Shown here in pieces: positions 44,860 through 54,638 of a stretch of DNA of 64,000 bases. This DNA is from Xanthomonas hydrangeae (lineage in GTDB: Bacteria > Pseudomonadota > Gammaproteobacteria > Xanthomonadales > Xanthomonadaceae). The position numbers were made by a program, and so were the translations under genes. The notes under the pieces were generated by a model. It did not search any database. It was not told the origin of the DNA and saw only the letters and a program-made list of their open reading frames with translations. The stretch lies in NCBI GenBank assembly GCA_905142475.1, contig LR990730.1, positions 1,240,001 through 1,304,000 on the forward strand, in the 5' to 3' direction. Position 1 is the first letter of the stretch. Each line of letters opens with the position of its first letter.

Positions 44860-46835
44860 TGGGCAGGGAGTCGGGAATCGGGAATGGAGAATCGGAACAG
44901 CAGTTCGCTGCGTCTGAATCGTTCGAGGATGCCGCTTTTGCCATTCCCGATTCCCGATTCCCGATTCCCGGCGCGATCAGCGCCTACCTGCATCAACACG
45001 AAGCCAAGCCGCTGCTGCGCTTCATCACCTGCGGCAGCGTGGACGATGGCAAGAGCACCTTGATCGGGCGCCTGCTGTACGACAGCAAGCGGCTGTTCGA
45101 CGATCAGCTTGCCGCGCTGGAAAGCGATAGCCGGCGGCATGGCACGCAGGGCGAGGGTATCGACTATGCATTGTTGATGGACGGCCTGGCCGCCGAGCGC
45201 GAGCAGGGCATCACCATCGATGTGGCGTACCGCTACTTCGATACCGACCAGCGCAAGTTCATCGTCGCCGACTGCCCCGGGCATGAGCAGTACACGCGCA
45301 ACATGGCCACCGGCGCATCCACTGCCGATGTCGCGGTGGTGCTGGTGGACGCGCGCAAGGGCTTGCTGGCGCAGACGCGCCGGCACAGTTACATTGTGTC
45401 GTTGCTGGGTATCGGCCACGTGGTGCTGGCGGTCAACAAGATGGACCTGGTGGACTACGACGCACAGGTCTTCGCCGACATCGCCGAGGGCTATCGCGCG
45501 CTGGCCGCGCAGCTGGGCATCGCCGATGTGCAATGCATTCCGCTGTCGGCACTGGCTGGCGAAAATCTGTCCAGCCCATCGGCGCGGATGCCGTGGTACC
45601 GCGGCCCGCATCTGCTGCAGCATCTCGACACCGTGCACGTGGAGACGCCGGAAGCCGGCAGCGGCTTCCGCTTGCCGGTGCAGTGGGTCAATCGCCCCCA
45701 TCAGCACTTCCGTGGCTACGCCGGCACCATCGCCGCCGGGCAGGTGCGGGTGGGCGATGCCGTGGTGGTGGTGCCGTCCGGGCGCCGCACGCAGGTGGCG
45801 TCGGTGCTGGATGCCAACGGCGAGGTAGACAGCGCACGCGCCGGCCAGGCGGTCACGCTGACCTTGCGCGAGGAGATCGATATCAGCCGCGGCGACATCA
45901 TTGCCGCCGTCGACGACCCGCCGGAAGTGGCCGACCAGTTCGCCGCGCATCTGCTGTGGATGGACGATGCCGCCTTGCTGCCGGGGCGCCCGTACTGGCT
46001 CAAGATCGGCACGCGAACGGTCACTGCGAGCATCAGCGAGATCAAGCACAAGGTCGATGTGAACACGCAGGAGCGGCTGGCCGCCAAGCGGCTGGAGCTC
46101 AATGAGGTGGGCTACTGCAATCTGGCGCTGGACGAGCCGATCGCGTTCTCGCCGTATGCACGCAACCGCGTGCTGGGCGGCTTCATCTTGATCGACCGGC
46201 AGAGCAATGCCACCGTGGCCGCCGGCACGCTGGAGTTTGCGCTACGCCGTGCCGGCAACGTGCACTGGCAGCATCTGGACGTGGACCGCGCCGCGCGCGC
46301 GCGCATCAAGGGCCAGACCCCGCGCGTGCTGTGGTTCACCGGCCTGTCGGGCGCGGGCAAGTCCACGGTCGCCAACCTGGTCGACAAGCGCCTGCATGCG
46401 CTGGGCTATCACACCTTCATCCTGGACGGCGACAACGTGCGCCACGGGCTCAACCGCGACCTGGGCTTCACCGACGAAGACCGCGTGGAGAACATCCGCC
46501 GCGTGGCCGAGGTGGCGCGGCTGATGGCCGATGCCGGCCTGATCGTGCTGGTGAGCTTCATCTCGCCGTTCCGCGCCGAGCGGCAGCTGGCGCGCGAGCG
46601 CTTCGATGCCGGGGAGTTCGTCGAGGTGTTCGTGGACGTGCCGCTGGCGGTCGCCGAAGCGCGCGATGTGAAGGGGCTGTACCGCAAGGCGCGGGCCGGG
46701 CAGATTCCCAATTTCACTGGCATCGATTCACCCTACGAGGCGCCGGAGGCGCCGGAGGTCCATCTTCACGCCGATGGTGAGAACGTAGAGGCGCTGGCGC
46801 GCCATGTGCTCGAGTTTCTTGAACTGGAACGTTGA
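44859..46835 (+). CDS. cysN: Bifunctional sulfate adenylyltransferase GTPase subunit / APS kinase
   Basis: 658 residues from the ATG at 44859, overlapping the cysD stop. Residues about 3-38 ([13 protein letters not shown] and [13 protein letters not shown]) are translated from a dispersed DNA repeat; the conserved protein begins at about residue 40 ([20 protein letters not shown]). GTPase motifs: [38 protein letters not shown]. The C-terminal APS kinase (CysC) domain from about residue 485 has [20 protein letters not shown] (Walker A near 495), [15 protein letters not shown] and FISPFRAER. It makes APS and then PAPS, matching the CysH substrate. The next in-frame Met (LLMDG) is inside the GTPase, so no start avoids the repeat. 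Confidence 0.96.
   Translation: MGRESGIGNGESEQQFAASESFEDAAFAIPDSRFPIPGAISAYLHQHEAKPLLRFITCGSVDDGKSTLIGRLLYDSKRLFDDQLAALESDSRRHGTQGEGIDYALLMDGLAAEREQGITIDVAYRYFDTDQRKFIVADCPGHEQYTRNMATGASTADVAVVLVDARKGLLAQTRRHSYIVSLLGIGHVVLAVNKMDLVDYDAQVFADIAEGYRALAAQLGIADVQCIPLSALAGENLSSPSARMPWYRGPHLLQHLDTVHVETPEAGSGFRLPVQWVNRPHQHFRGYAGTIAAGQVRVGDAVVVVPSGRRTQVASVLDANGEVDSARAGQAVTLTLREEIDISRGDIIAAVDDPPEVADQFAAHLLWMDDAALLPGRPYWLKIGTRTVTASISEIKHKVDVNTQERLAAKRLELNEVGYCNLALDEPIAFSPYARNRVLGGFILIDRQSNATVAAGTLEFALRRAGNVHWQHLDVDRAARARIKGQTPRVLWFTGLSGAGKSTVANLVDKRLHALGYHTFILDGDNVRHGLNRDLGFTDEDRVENIRRVAEVARLMADAGLIVLVSFISPFRAERQLARERFDAGEFVEVFVDVPLAVAEARDVKGLYRKARAGQIPNFTGIDSPYEAPEAPEVHLHADGENVEALARHVLEFLELER
44866..44971. 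repeat. Dispersed 106-bp palindromic repeat inside the cysN 5' coding region
   Basis: Left arm GGGAGTCGGGAATCGGGAAT (from 44866) and right arm CCATTCCCGATTCCCGATTC (from 44941) are inverted copies of about 30 bp around a 45-bp centre. The right half shares GCCGCTTTTN with the cysJ-cysI element. Its length and frame keep cysN open. Confidence 0.85.
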
Positions 46836-46903
46836 CCAGCGCATCGCGCTGGCGACGGCAAGGGTCTTTGGTCATGGTGCAAAGCACGCCTTTCTGTCAA
46901 CAC

Positions 46904-46945
46904 CCTGGCGGCTAGGTCGTTAAACTTTCGACGTACCTCGCCAGG
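46904..46945 (+). promoter_or_regulatory. Nested inverted repeat upstream of the RND efflux operon
   Basis: CCTGGCG (46904-46910) pairs with CGCCAGG (46939-46945); inside it AGGTCG pairs with CGAC and ACCT across a TTAAAC core. It overlaps the likely promoter (TTAAAC) and lies 8 bp before the ATG, a suitable repressor site or 5'-UTR hairpin. No regulator gene is adjacent. Confidence 0.45.
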
Positions 46946-46953
46946 ATGTTCTG

Positions 46954-48024
46954 ATGCTTGTTCTGCCCAGCGCGCGCTTTTGCGCCGCGCTCTTCTTGGC
47001 CGCTGCGTTGGCCGGTTGCAGCCGCCAGGCTACGGCGCCCGCCGTTGCCAAACCCATTCCGGTCTCTGTGCAGGCGGTGACCACCCAGCCCTGGAACTCG
47101 ACCGTGCAGTCGATCGCCACCGTGCGTGCGCGCGAATCGGTGGCGCTGACCGCTGCGGTGAGCGATGTGGTGGAGCAGGTCAATTTCGACAGTGGCGACG
47201 AGGTCAAGGCCGGGCAGTTGCTGCTGCGCCTGCGCGGCAATTCGCAGCAGGCGGCGCTGACGGCCGCGCAGGCCACCTTCGAAGAAACCGATCAGTTGTA
47301 TCGGCGCCAGTTGAGTCTGGTTGGCCAGCAGTTGGTGGCCAAGTCCACCGTCGATACCCAACGCGCCTTGCGCGATGCGGCGCAGGCGCGCGTGCAGCAG
47401 ATGCGGGCGGAGATCACCGACCGCGAAGTGCGTGCGCCGTTCTCCGGCGTGCTCGGCATCCGCCAGATCAGCCCGGGCTCGTTGATCACCTCCAGCACTG
47501 TGATCGCAACGCTGGATGATGTGGAGCGCATGTACGTGGACTTTCAGGTGCCCGAGTCGCAGTTCGGGCTGGTGCAACTCGGCAATGCGGTCAATGGCAC
47601 GGCGGCAGCGTACCCAGGCGCGCAGTTCGAAGGCGTGGTGGCGGCGATCGATTCGCGGATCGACGAGACCACCCGCTCGGTGACGGTGCGGGCGGATTTC
47701 CCCAATGGCGATCGCCGGCTGCGCCCGGGCATGCTGCTGGATGTGCGGCTGTTCCAGCCGGCGCGGCAGGCGGTGGTGATCCCTGAGATTGCGGTGGTGC
47801 AGGTGGGGCGCGAGTCCTATGTGTTTCGGCTCAAGCCCGACAGCAGCGTGGAGCGCGCCGATGTGCGGCTGGGCGAGCGCCGCGATGGCAAGGTGGAAAT
47901 TCTGCAAGGGGTCAAGGCCGGTGAGCGCATCGTGGTGGATGGCACCGGCAAGCTGCGTCCGGGCTTGAAGGTGGTCGATCAGGCCGCGCCCGCACCGGCG
48001 CGCCCGCAGGCAGCGGCGCAATGA
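46954..48024 (+). CDS. RND efflux periplasmic adaptor lipoprotein
   Basis: 356 residues from the ATG at 46954 with AGGATG just upstream. The lipobox LAAALAGC predicts lipidation at Cys22. The membrane-fusion layout is clear: a lipoyl-like half QSIATVRARESVALTAAVSD, VEQVNFDSGDEVKAGQLLLR, a short helical hairpin, then IRAPFSGVLG-type segment (VRAPFSGVLGIRQISPGSLI) and RSVTVRADFPNGDRRLRPGM. It links the inner-membrane pump to an outer-membrane channel, which is not encoded here. The pump gene overlaps by four bases (ATGA). Confidence 0.94.
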   Translation: MLVLPSARFCAALFLAAALAGCSRQATAPAVAKPIPVSVQAVTTQPWNSTVQSIATVRARESVALTAAVSDVVEQVNFDSGDEVKAGQLLLRLRGNSQQAALTAAQATFEETDQLYRRQLSLVGQQLVAKSTVDTQRALRDAAQARVQQMRAEITDREVRAPFSGVLGIRQISPGSLITSSTVIATLDDVERMYVDFQVPESQFGLVQLGNAVNGTAAAYPGAQFEGVVAAIDSRIDETTRSVTVRADFPNGDRRLRPGMLLDVRLFQPARQAVVIPEIAVVQVGRESYVFRLKPDSSVERADVRLGERRDGKVEILQGVKAGERIVVDGTGKLRPGLKVVDQAAPAPARPQAAAQ

Positions 48025-51000
48025 AACTCTCCGACCTGTCCATTACCCGCCCGGTGATGGCGGTGGTGATGAGCCTGCTGCTGATCGTGCTGGGGGTGAT
48101 GTCATTCACCCGGCTCACGTTGCGCGAGTTGCCGGCGATCGACCCGCCCATCGTCTCGGTGGATGTGGAATACACCGGCGCTTCGGCAGCGGTGGTGGAA
48201 AGCCGCATCACCCAGGTGCTGGAAGACGCGCTCGCCGGTATCGAAGGCATCGAGACCATCGAGGCGCGCAGCCGCAATGGCTCCTCCGATATCAGCATCG
48301 AGTTCGTGCAGTCGCGCGATGTGGAAGCGGCCGCCAACGATGTGCGCGATGCGGTCAGCCGCGTGTCCGATCGCATGCCCGACCAGGCGCGCCCGCCCGA
48401 GATTTCCAAGGTCGAAGCCGACGCCGACCCCATCCTGTGGCTCAACATGAGCTCCAGCACGATGGACACGCTGCAGCTGTCCGATTACGCCGAGCGCTAT
48501 GTGGTGGACCGCTTCTCCAGCCTGGACGGCGTGGCGCAGGTGCGGATCGGCGGACGCCAGCGCTATGCGATGCGCATCTGGCTGGATCGCGACCAGCTGG
48601 CTGCACGCGAACTCACCGTGGCCGATGTGGAAGCGGCGCTGCAGAACGAAAACGTCGAGTTGCCGGCCGGCAGCATCGAATCGGCGCAGCGCGATTTCAC
48701 CTTGCGCGTGGAGCGCAGTTATCTCAAGCCCGAGGACTTTGCCAAGCTGCCGCTCAGCAAGGGCGAGGGCGGCTATGTGGTGCGGTTGGGCGACGTGGCC
48801 AAGGTGGAGCTGACCTCGGCCGAGCGGCGCGCGTATTTCCAGAGCAACGGCGTGCCCAACGTAGGCCTGGGCATCGTGCGCAACTCCACCGCCAACGCGC
48901 TGGACGTGGCACGTGAAGCACGCGCGCAGGCCGAAGAAGTGCAGAAGTCGCTGCCGCAGGGCACCAACATCTTCGTCGCCTTCGACACCACGACGTTTAT
49001 CGACGCGGCGGTGGAGCGCGTGTACCACACGCTGATCGAGGCGGTGGTGCTGGTGCTGGTGGTGATCTGGGTGTTTCTGGGCAGCGCACGTGCGGCGCTG
49101 ATTCCGGCAGTGACGGTGCCGGTGTGTCTGATCGCCGCCTTCATCGCGTTGTACGCATTCGATTTTTCGATCAATCTGCTGACCCTGCTCGCACTGGTGC
49201 TGTGTATCGGCCTGGTGGTGGACGATGCCATCGTGGTGGTGGAGAACATCCAGCGCCGCATCGACCTGGGCGAGCCGCCGTTGGTGGCGGCCAAGCGCGG
49301 CACCGGCCAGGTCGCCTTCGCGGTGATTGCCACCACTGCGGTGCTGGTAGCGGTGTTCCTGCCGGTGGGCTTTCTGGAAGGCAATACCGGTCGCCTGTTC
49401 CGCGAGCTGGCGGTGGCATTGGCGGCGGCGGTGGCGATCTCTGCGTTCGTTGCGCTCACGCTGACGCCGATGATGTCGTCCAAGTTGTTGCGCTCGCACG
49501 GGCAGGCCAAACCCAATCGCTTCCATCGCTGGTTCGATGGCCGCATGCAGGCGGTATCCGGCGCGTATGGGCGCTCGCTGGAGCGGCATGTGCATCGCAC
49601 CTGGATCTTCGCGCTGTTGATGCTGCTGGCGCTGGGTGCCAGCGCGTGGTTGATGGGCCGGATTCCCTCCGAGCTGGCGCCGGCCGAAGACCGCGGAAAT
49701 TTCCAGATCATGATCGATGGGCCCGAAGGCGCCGGCTTCGATTACACCGTGGGGCAGATGCATCAGGTCGAGGCCATCCTTGGCCCCTACGTGGGCCCGG
49801 ACAAGCCCATCGTGCGGGCAAATCCGCGCGTGCCCGGCGGCTTTGGCAGCAGCGAGGAAATGCACACCGGCCGGGTCAGCGTGTTTTTGCAGGATTGGGA
49901 AAAGCGCTCGCGACCGACCACCGAAGTGGCCGACGAATTGCAGCAGAAACTCAACGTGCTCAGTGGTGTGCGTGCGCGCACGCAGGTGAGCGGTGGGTTG
50001 GTGCGCAGCCGCGGGCAGCCGTTTCAGCTGGTGCTGGGCGGGCCGGATTATGCCGAGATCGCGCAGTGGCGCGATCGCATCCTGCAGCGCATGGAAGCCA
50101 ATCCCGGGTTGGTCGGTCCCGACTCCGACTACAAGGAAACCCGCCCGCAGATGCGCGTCAATATCGACCGCCTGCGCGCGGCCGATCTGGGCGTGCCGGT
50201 GACCGCGATCGGTGGGGCGCTGGAAGCGATGATGGGCTCGCGCCGCGTGACGACGTTCGTCGACAACGGCGAGGAATACGACGTGATGCTGCAGGCCGGC
50301 CGCGAAGGCCGCATGGCGCCGGAAGACCTCACCGCCATCCGCGTGCGTTCGATCCGCGGCGAACTGATTCCGTTGTCCAACCTGGTCACGCTCAGCGAAG
50401 TGGCCGAAGCCGGCACCTTGAATCGCTTCAATCGTTTGCGTGCGATCACCATCAGCGCCGGCCTGGCACCGGGCTATCCGCTCGGCGAGGCGATCGCCTG
50501 GGCGCAGCAGACCGCACGCGAGGAATTGCCCGAGTACGCGCAGGTGGACTGGAAGGGCGAATCGCGCGAGTACCAGCAATCCGGCAGCGCGGTATTGCTG
50601 ACCTTCGGCATGGCCCTGCTGGTGGTGTATCTGGTGCTGGCCGCGCAGTTCGAAAGCTTCGCGCATCCGCTGGTGATCATGCTCACCGTGCCGTTGGCGG
50701 TGCTGGGTGCATTGGTCGGTTTGTGGCTCACCGGTGGCACGCTCAATTTGTTCAGTCAGATCGGCATCGTGATGCTGGTGGGCCTGGCCGCCAAGAACGG
50801 CATCCTGATCGTGGAGTTCGCCAATCAGCTGCGCGATGAGGGCCGCAGCGTGCACGCGGCAATCGTGGAATCGGCATCGGTGCGCCTGCGTCCGATCCTG
50901 ATGACCTCGATCGCCACGGTGGTCGGCGCGATTCCGCTGGTGGTGGCCGGCGGCCCTGGCTCTGCCAGCCGCGCCACCATCGGTGTGGTGGTGATCTTCG

Positions 51001-51146
51001 GCGTGTCGCTGTCCACGTTGCTGTCGCTGTACGTGGTGCCGGCGTTCTACAGTTTGATCGCCCCATATACCAAGTCGCCCGAAGCGGTGGCACGCGAGCT
51101 GGAGACCCTGGAGGCGCAGACGCCGTCGGTGGGTGGGCACGCCTGA
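48021..51146 (+). CDS. RND-family multidrug efflux transporter (HAE1 type)
   Basis: 1041 residues, ATG at 48021 overlapping the adaptor stop. Twelve-helix RND layout with two large periplasmic loops: MKLSDLSITRPVMAVVMSLL at the N-terminus, LRELPAIDPPIVSVDVEYTG, the proton-relay helix LCIGLVVDDAIVVVENIQRR with paired Asp, RLFRELAVALAAAVAISAF, and in the second half IVMLVGLAAKNGILIVEFAN and the final SLYVVPAFYSLIAP. The RND proton relay and LVG(L)AAKNGIL motif place it in the hydrophobe/amphiphile efflux group. Substrates are not predictable. It ends the operon; a 270-bp gap follows. Confidence 0.96.
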   Translation: MKLSDLSITRPVMAVVMSLLLIVLGVMSFTRLTLRELPAIDPPIVSVDVEYTGASAAVVESRITQVLEDALAGIEGIETIEARSRNGSSDISIEFVQSRDVEAAANDVRDAVSRVSDRMPDQARPPEISKVEADADPILWLNMSSSTMDTLQLSDYAERYVVDRFSSLDGVAQVRIGGRQRYAMRIWLDRDQLAARELTVADVEAALQNENVELPAGSIESAQRDFTLRVERSYLKPEDFAKLPLSKGEGGYVVRLGDVAKVELTSAERRAYFQSNGVPNVGLGIVRNSTANALDVAREARAQAEEVQKSLPQGTNIFVAFDTTTFIDAAVERVYHTLIEAVVLVLVVIWVFLGSARAALIPAVTVPVCLIAAFIALYAFDFSINLLTLLALVLCIGLVVDDAIVVVENIQRRIDLGEPPLVAAKRGTGQVAFAVIATTAVLVAVFLPVGFLEGNTGRLFRELAVALAAAVAISAFVALTLTPMMSSKLLRSHGQAKPNRFHRWFDGRMQAVSGAYGRSLERHVHRTWIFALLMLLALGASAWLMGRIPSELAPAEDRGNFQIMIDGPEGAGFDYTVGQMHQVEAILGPYVGPDKPIVRANPRVPGGFGSSEEMHTGRVSVFLQDWEKRSRPTTEVADELQQKLNVLSGVRARTQVSGGLVRSRGQPFQLVLGGPDYAEIAQWRDRILQRMEANPGLVGPDSDYKETRPQMRVNIDRLRAADLGVPVTAIGGALEAMMGSRRVTTFVDNGEEYDVMLQAGREGRMAPEDLTAIRVRSIRGELIPLSNLVTLSEVAEAGTLNRFNRLRAITISAGLAPGYPLGEAIAWAQQTAREELPEYAQVDWKGESREYQQSGSAVLLTFGMALLVVYLVLAAQFESFAHPLVIMLTVPLAVLGALVGLWLTGGTLNLFSQIGIVMLVGLAAKNGILIVEFANQLRDEGRSVHAAIVESASVRLRPILMTSIATVVGAIPLVVAGGPGSASRATIGVVVIFGVSLSTLLSLYVVPAFYSLIAPYTKSPEAVARELETLEAQTPSVGGHA

Positions 51147-51417
51147 GCGATGCCGGCAGTGGGTGCTGCTGCCGGTTTTCGATAATGCGGTGATGCTGCG
51201 TCATCGACAGTGGTCACTGCGTTTGCTTGCGCCGCTATGGCAAACAAAACCCAAACATCGCGGTGCACGCTGTGTCCATCGAATGCGTCAATGCCAGGCC
51301 AACGCAAACCGATGCGATGCAGTTGCGCACGCCGTGCGGCTTGCCGGTACGTCGTCGGAGATGCGTGTTGCACTGCCGCGTGATCGATCCAGAGGTTGCA
51401 ATCCATCACAGGAGTGC

Positions 51418-51735
51418 ATGCGATGCCTTGCTTGTCTTCGGTCAATCATCATCCCTCGGCAGCTGCTGGCTGCTGAGCGTTGTCCGCAGTGCGGTGCGTC
51501 GCGTGCGGGCGATGTTGCCGCACTCGCTGGGCCAGACGCGACGCCGGGCAGATGGCAGCGGTCTATAGCGGATGCTGTTGTTCCCATGCAGGCATGCGCG
51601 AACCGAGCAGAGGCGGGCGAACCACCGCAACACATCGCTCCATGGCAGTGCCCGATCCTGCGCGCGGCCCTGCTCGGCACCATTGCGCTGGTGCTGCTGG
51701 TCGTGGATATGTTCGTGCTGTGGCCGGTGCCGTAG
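51418..51735 (+). CDS. Possible small zinc-ribbon protein with a C-terminal membrane helix
   Basis: 105 residues from the ATG at 51418; AGGAG is only three bases upstream, which is close. The protein starts MRCLACLRSIIIPRQLLAAE and contains CPQCG, so two CxxC pairs could bind zinc; a Pro/Ala-rich middle part leads to a single hydrophobic helix LRAALLGTIALVLLVVDMFV at the end. Codon choice fits the neighbours. I do not recognise a family. It may be a real tail-anchored protein, or an open frame by chance in the 736-bp gap between the RND pump and the aminopeptidase. The remaining gap 51147-51417 shows nothing. Confidence 0.45.
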   Translation: MRCLACLRSIIIPRQLLAAERCPQCGASRAGDVAALAGPDATPGRWQRSIADAVVPMQACANRAEAGEPPQHIAPWQCPILRAALLGTIALVLLVVDMFVLWPVP

Positions 51736-51821
51736 ACCGCGCCAACTGGCCCTGGCGCCATTGCGTGGCTCAGCGGTCGCACGCACCGTTACCAACGCGC
51801 CAAGCCCGCGCAATGACTAAG

Positions 51822-51831
51822 GTCATATGAC
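51822..51831. promoter_or_regulatory. Palindrome GTCATATGAC upstream of the aminopeptidase gene
   Basis: Perfect 10-bp palindrome 53 bp before the ATG at 51884, flanked by TGAC and GTCA half words. Possible operator. Confidence 0.35.
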
Positions 51832-51883
51832 AGTCATGCCCGGCTGTGGTCGACTTCGGCGGTTACCCTGACCGGAATCGCCA

Positions 51884-54571
51884 ATGCGTCGTTTTGCCTG
51901 CCTGCTTGCTCCCTCCCTCCTTGCGCTGTGCTGCGGTACCGCGCTGGCGCAATCCTCCGGCGAGCCGGTGCCCAACGGCCGGCTGCCGGCCTGGGCGGTG
52001 CCCGAGCGTTACAGCCTGTCGTTCAAGATCGACCCGGACCAGACCGAGTTCAGCGGCCGCACCAGCATCCGCGTGCAGCTCAAGCAGGCCTCCGATCACC
52101 TCTGGCTGCATGGCAAGGAATTGAAGGTCAGCAAGGTCACGATCACCCCGGCCAAGAGCAAGGGCAAAGGCAAGCCGCTGACCGCACGCTATGTGGAAGC
52201 CGATGCGCAGGCCGGTGTGGTGCGCCTGGACTTCGGTCGCACGCTGCAGCCGCAGACGCTCACCGTGGATATCGTCTATAGCGCGCCGCTCAATCAGCAG
52301 CTGCAGGGCCTGTACCAGGTGAAGTATCAGGGCCAGTCCTATGCGATGACGCAGATGGAACCGATCAGCGCGCGCTACGCGTTCCCCGGTTTCGACGAGC
52401 CCGCGTTCAAGACCCCGTTCGACCTCAGCCTGACCGTGCCCACCGACGACCAGGCACTGGCCAACACCATCGCCACCTCGACCAAGCCGGCCGGCAAGGG
52501 CTGGAAAACGGTGACCTTCGCCCCGACCGTGCCGCTGCCGACCTATCTGGTCGCCTACGCCGCCGGCCCGTGGGATGTAGTGGATGTGCCGGCAATGCCG
52601 GCCACCCCGCAGCGCCCCAACGCCACGCCGTTGCGTGGCATCGCCGCCAAGGGCCAGGGCCCGCGCATCACCCCTGCGCTGGACCAGACCCCGGCGATCA
52701 TCGCCGCGCTGGAGGACTACTACGCCTTCGGTTATCCGTTCGACAAGCTCGATCTGGTCGCGGCCCCGGACTTCAGCGCCGGCGCGATGGAAAACCCCGG
52801 GTTCGTCACCTTCCGCGACTGGCTGCTGTTGCTGGACAAGGACTCGCCGGCCGAGAACGTGCAGCGCTCCTTCAACACCAACGCGCATGAGCTGGCCCAC
52901 CAATGGACCGGCGACGCCGTCACCATGGAGTGGTGGGACGACCTGTGGTTGAACGAAGCGTTTGCCACCTGGATGCAGCAGAAGATCACCATGCAGCTGC
53001 ACCCGGAATACCGCGCCAATCTGGACCGCATCACCGGCGCACAGCACGCGATGGACAACGACAGCCTGGTCAGCGCGCGCAAGATCCGCCAGCCGATCAC
53101 CGGCAACGGCGATATCGAAACCGCCTTCGACGGCATCACCTACCAGAAGGGTGCGGCGGTGCTGGCGATGTTCGAAGCCTTCGTCGGCGAAGACGTGTTC
53201 CGCCAAGGCATGCGCGCCTATATCGCCAAGCACAAGTTCGGCAGCGCCACCGCCGACGATCTGGTCGATGCGATCGCCGAGGCCGCCGGCAAGGGCGAGG
53301 AGTTCAAGGCCGCATTCCGCAGCTTCCTCAATCAGCCGGGCGTGCCGTATCTGCAGACCCAGCTCGCCCGCGAAGGCGGCAAGACCGTGGTCAAGCTGCA
53401 GCAGCAACGCTATCTGCCGCTGGGTTCCACCGGCTCCACCGCGCAGCAATGGGGCGTGCCGGTGTGCGTCAAGTACGGCAAGGGCAAGAACCAGGTCGGC
53501 ACGGCCTGCCAGATGCTTGCAGACGGCAGCGGCAGCATCGTGCTGGACGGCGCCGGCAAGAACACCTGGGTGTTCCCGAACGCGCGTGGCGCCGGCTACT
53601 ACCGTTTCAGTCTGCCCAAGAAGCAGCTGGCTGAACTGGGCAAGCAGGTCGGCCAGCTCGACGACAACGAACAGCTGGCCTATGCCGATGCGATCGATGC
53701 GGCCTACCGCCACGGCGATGCAGACAGCGATGCGGTGCTGGCAGCGCTCAAGCAGTTGGCACCGTCCGAATCGGCCGATGTGTCCACGGCGCTGCTGAAC
53801 CGCTTCGTGTGGATCTGGCGCTACCAGGCCACCACCGAGGCCCAACGCGGCGCACTGCGCAAGGCGGCCGAACAGGCCTATCTGCCGCGTCTGCGCCAGC
53901 TGGGTTACACGCGGCGTAGCGGTGAGTCGATCGACGACACCAGCTTGCGCTCGGCGTTGGCTGGCCTGTTCGCGCTGCGCCTGCAGAACGCGGAAGTGCG
54001 CAAGGCGCTGCTCGCGCAAGGCGATGCGGTGTTGGCCGGAGGCAACGGCGCGCTGGACTTCACCAAAGCCAATCCGGATCTGCTCGGTACTGCCCTGGCA
54101 GTGACCGCGCAGGACCGCGGCGCACCGGCGGTGCAGGCCTTGATCGCTGCGCTGCGCACGCATGCCGACCCGGCGCAGCGCAACGCCATGATCGCCGCCC
54201 TGGGCGCGGTGCAGGACCCGGCGCTGCTCACCCAGGTGCGTGATTTCGCGCTGACCGATGCGATCAAGGTGGGCGAGATGAAGAGCCTGCTGACGCGCGG
54301 CCACAGTTACGAGAGCTCGCACGCTTCGATGTGGCCGTGGTTCACCGCCAACTTCGACCGCATCGTGCAGCGCAGCGGCTCGTTCGATGGCGGCGGGTTG
54401 CCGGCGCTGGGCGCGTCCGGCGGCTGCAGCGTGGAAGAAGCCGACCGCATGGATGCGTTCTTCAAGCCGCGCCTGGCCACGCTCAGCGGTGCCGACCGTG
54501 GTATGGCCCAGACCGGCGAGACCATCCGCCTGTGCGCCGCGCTCAGGCAGGCGCAGACCGCCAAGCGCTGA
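51884..54571 (+). CDS. pepN: Periplasmic M1-family aminopeptidase
   Basis: 895 residues from the ATG at 51884. A signal peptide (MRRFACLLAPSLLALCCGTA, cut near LAQS) predicts export, unlike cytoplasmic PepN of E. coli. M1 motifs: AFPGFDEPAFKTPFDLSLTV, the exopeptidase motif GAMEN in DFSAGAMENPGFVTFRDW, and zinc motif HELAHQWTGD with H335, H339 and E358 (in LWLNEAFATW), plus the catalytic Tyr in ITYQKGAAVLAMFE. The C-terminal helical domain is complete. It removes N-terminal residues from peptides outside the cytoplasm. The gene symbol reflects the family rather than orthology. Confidence 0.95.
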   Translation: MRRFACLLAPSLLALCCGTALAQSSGEPVPNGRLPAWAVPERYSLSFKIDPDQTEFSGRTSIRVQLKQASDHLWLHGKELKVSKVTITPAKSKGKGKPLTARYVEADAQAGVVRLDFGRTLQPQTLTVDIVYSAPLNQQLQGLYQVKYQGQSYAMTQMEPISARYAFPGFDEPAFKTPFDLSLTVPTDDQALANTIATSTKPAGKGWKTVTFAPTVPLPTYLVAYAAGPWDVVDVPAMPATPQRPNATPLRGIAAKGQGPRITPALDQTPAIIAALEDYYAFGYPFDKLDLVAAPDFSAGAMENPGFVTFRDWLLLLDKDSPAENVQRSFNTNAHELAHQWTGDAVTMEWWDDLWLNEAFATWMQQKITMQLHPEYRANLDRITGAQHAMDNDSLVSARKIRQPITGNGDIETAFDGITYQKGAAVLAMFEAFVGEDVFRQGMRAYIAKHKFGSATADDLVDAIAEAAGKGEEFKAAFRSFLNQPGVPYLQTQLAREGGKTVVKLQQQRYLPLGSTGSTAQQWGVPVCVKYGKGKNQVGTACQMLADGSGSIVLDGAGKNTWVFPNARGAGYYRFSLPKKQLAELGKQVGQLDDNEQLAYADAIDAAYRHGDADSDAVLAALKQLAPSESADVSTALLNRFVWIWRYQATTEAQRGALRKAAEQAYLPRLRQLGYTRRSGESIDDTSLRSALAGLFALRLQNAEVRKALLAQGDAVLAGGNGALDFTKANPDLLGTALAVTAQDRGAPAVQALIAALRTHADPAQRNAMIAALGAVQDPALLTQVRDFALTDAIKVGEMKSLLTRGHSYESSHASMWPWFTANFDRIVQRSGSFDGGGLPALGASGGCSVEEADRMDAFFKPRLATLSGADRGMAQTGETIRLCAALRQAQTAKR

Positions 54572-54638
54572 GTTGCGGCCTACGGCCTGTGTGTGCAGTA
54601 TCGGCAGTGTCGATGTTGCGCACACCAGGGCCGAAGCG

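Noticed and set aside
45174-46835. Downstream start of CysN that would leave out the repeat
   Set aside because: The next in-frame Met lies after the P-loop, so it would remove an essential GTPase motif.
51288-51782. Minus-strand open frame in the gap before the aminopeptidase
   Set aside because: Ser/Ala/Arg/His-rich with no domain or start signal; the plus-strand frame with two CxxC pairs is the better candidate.
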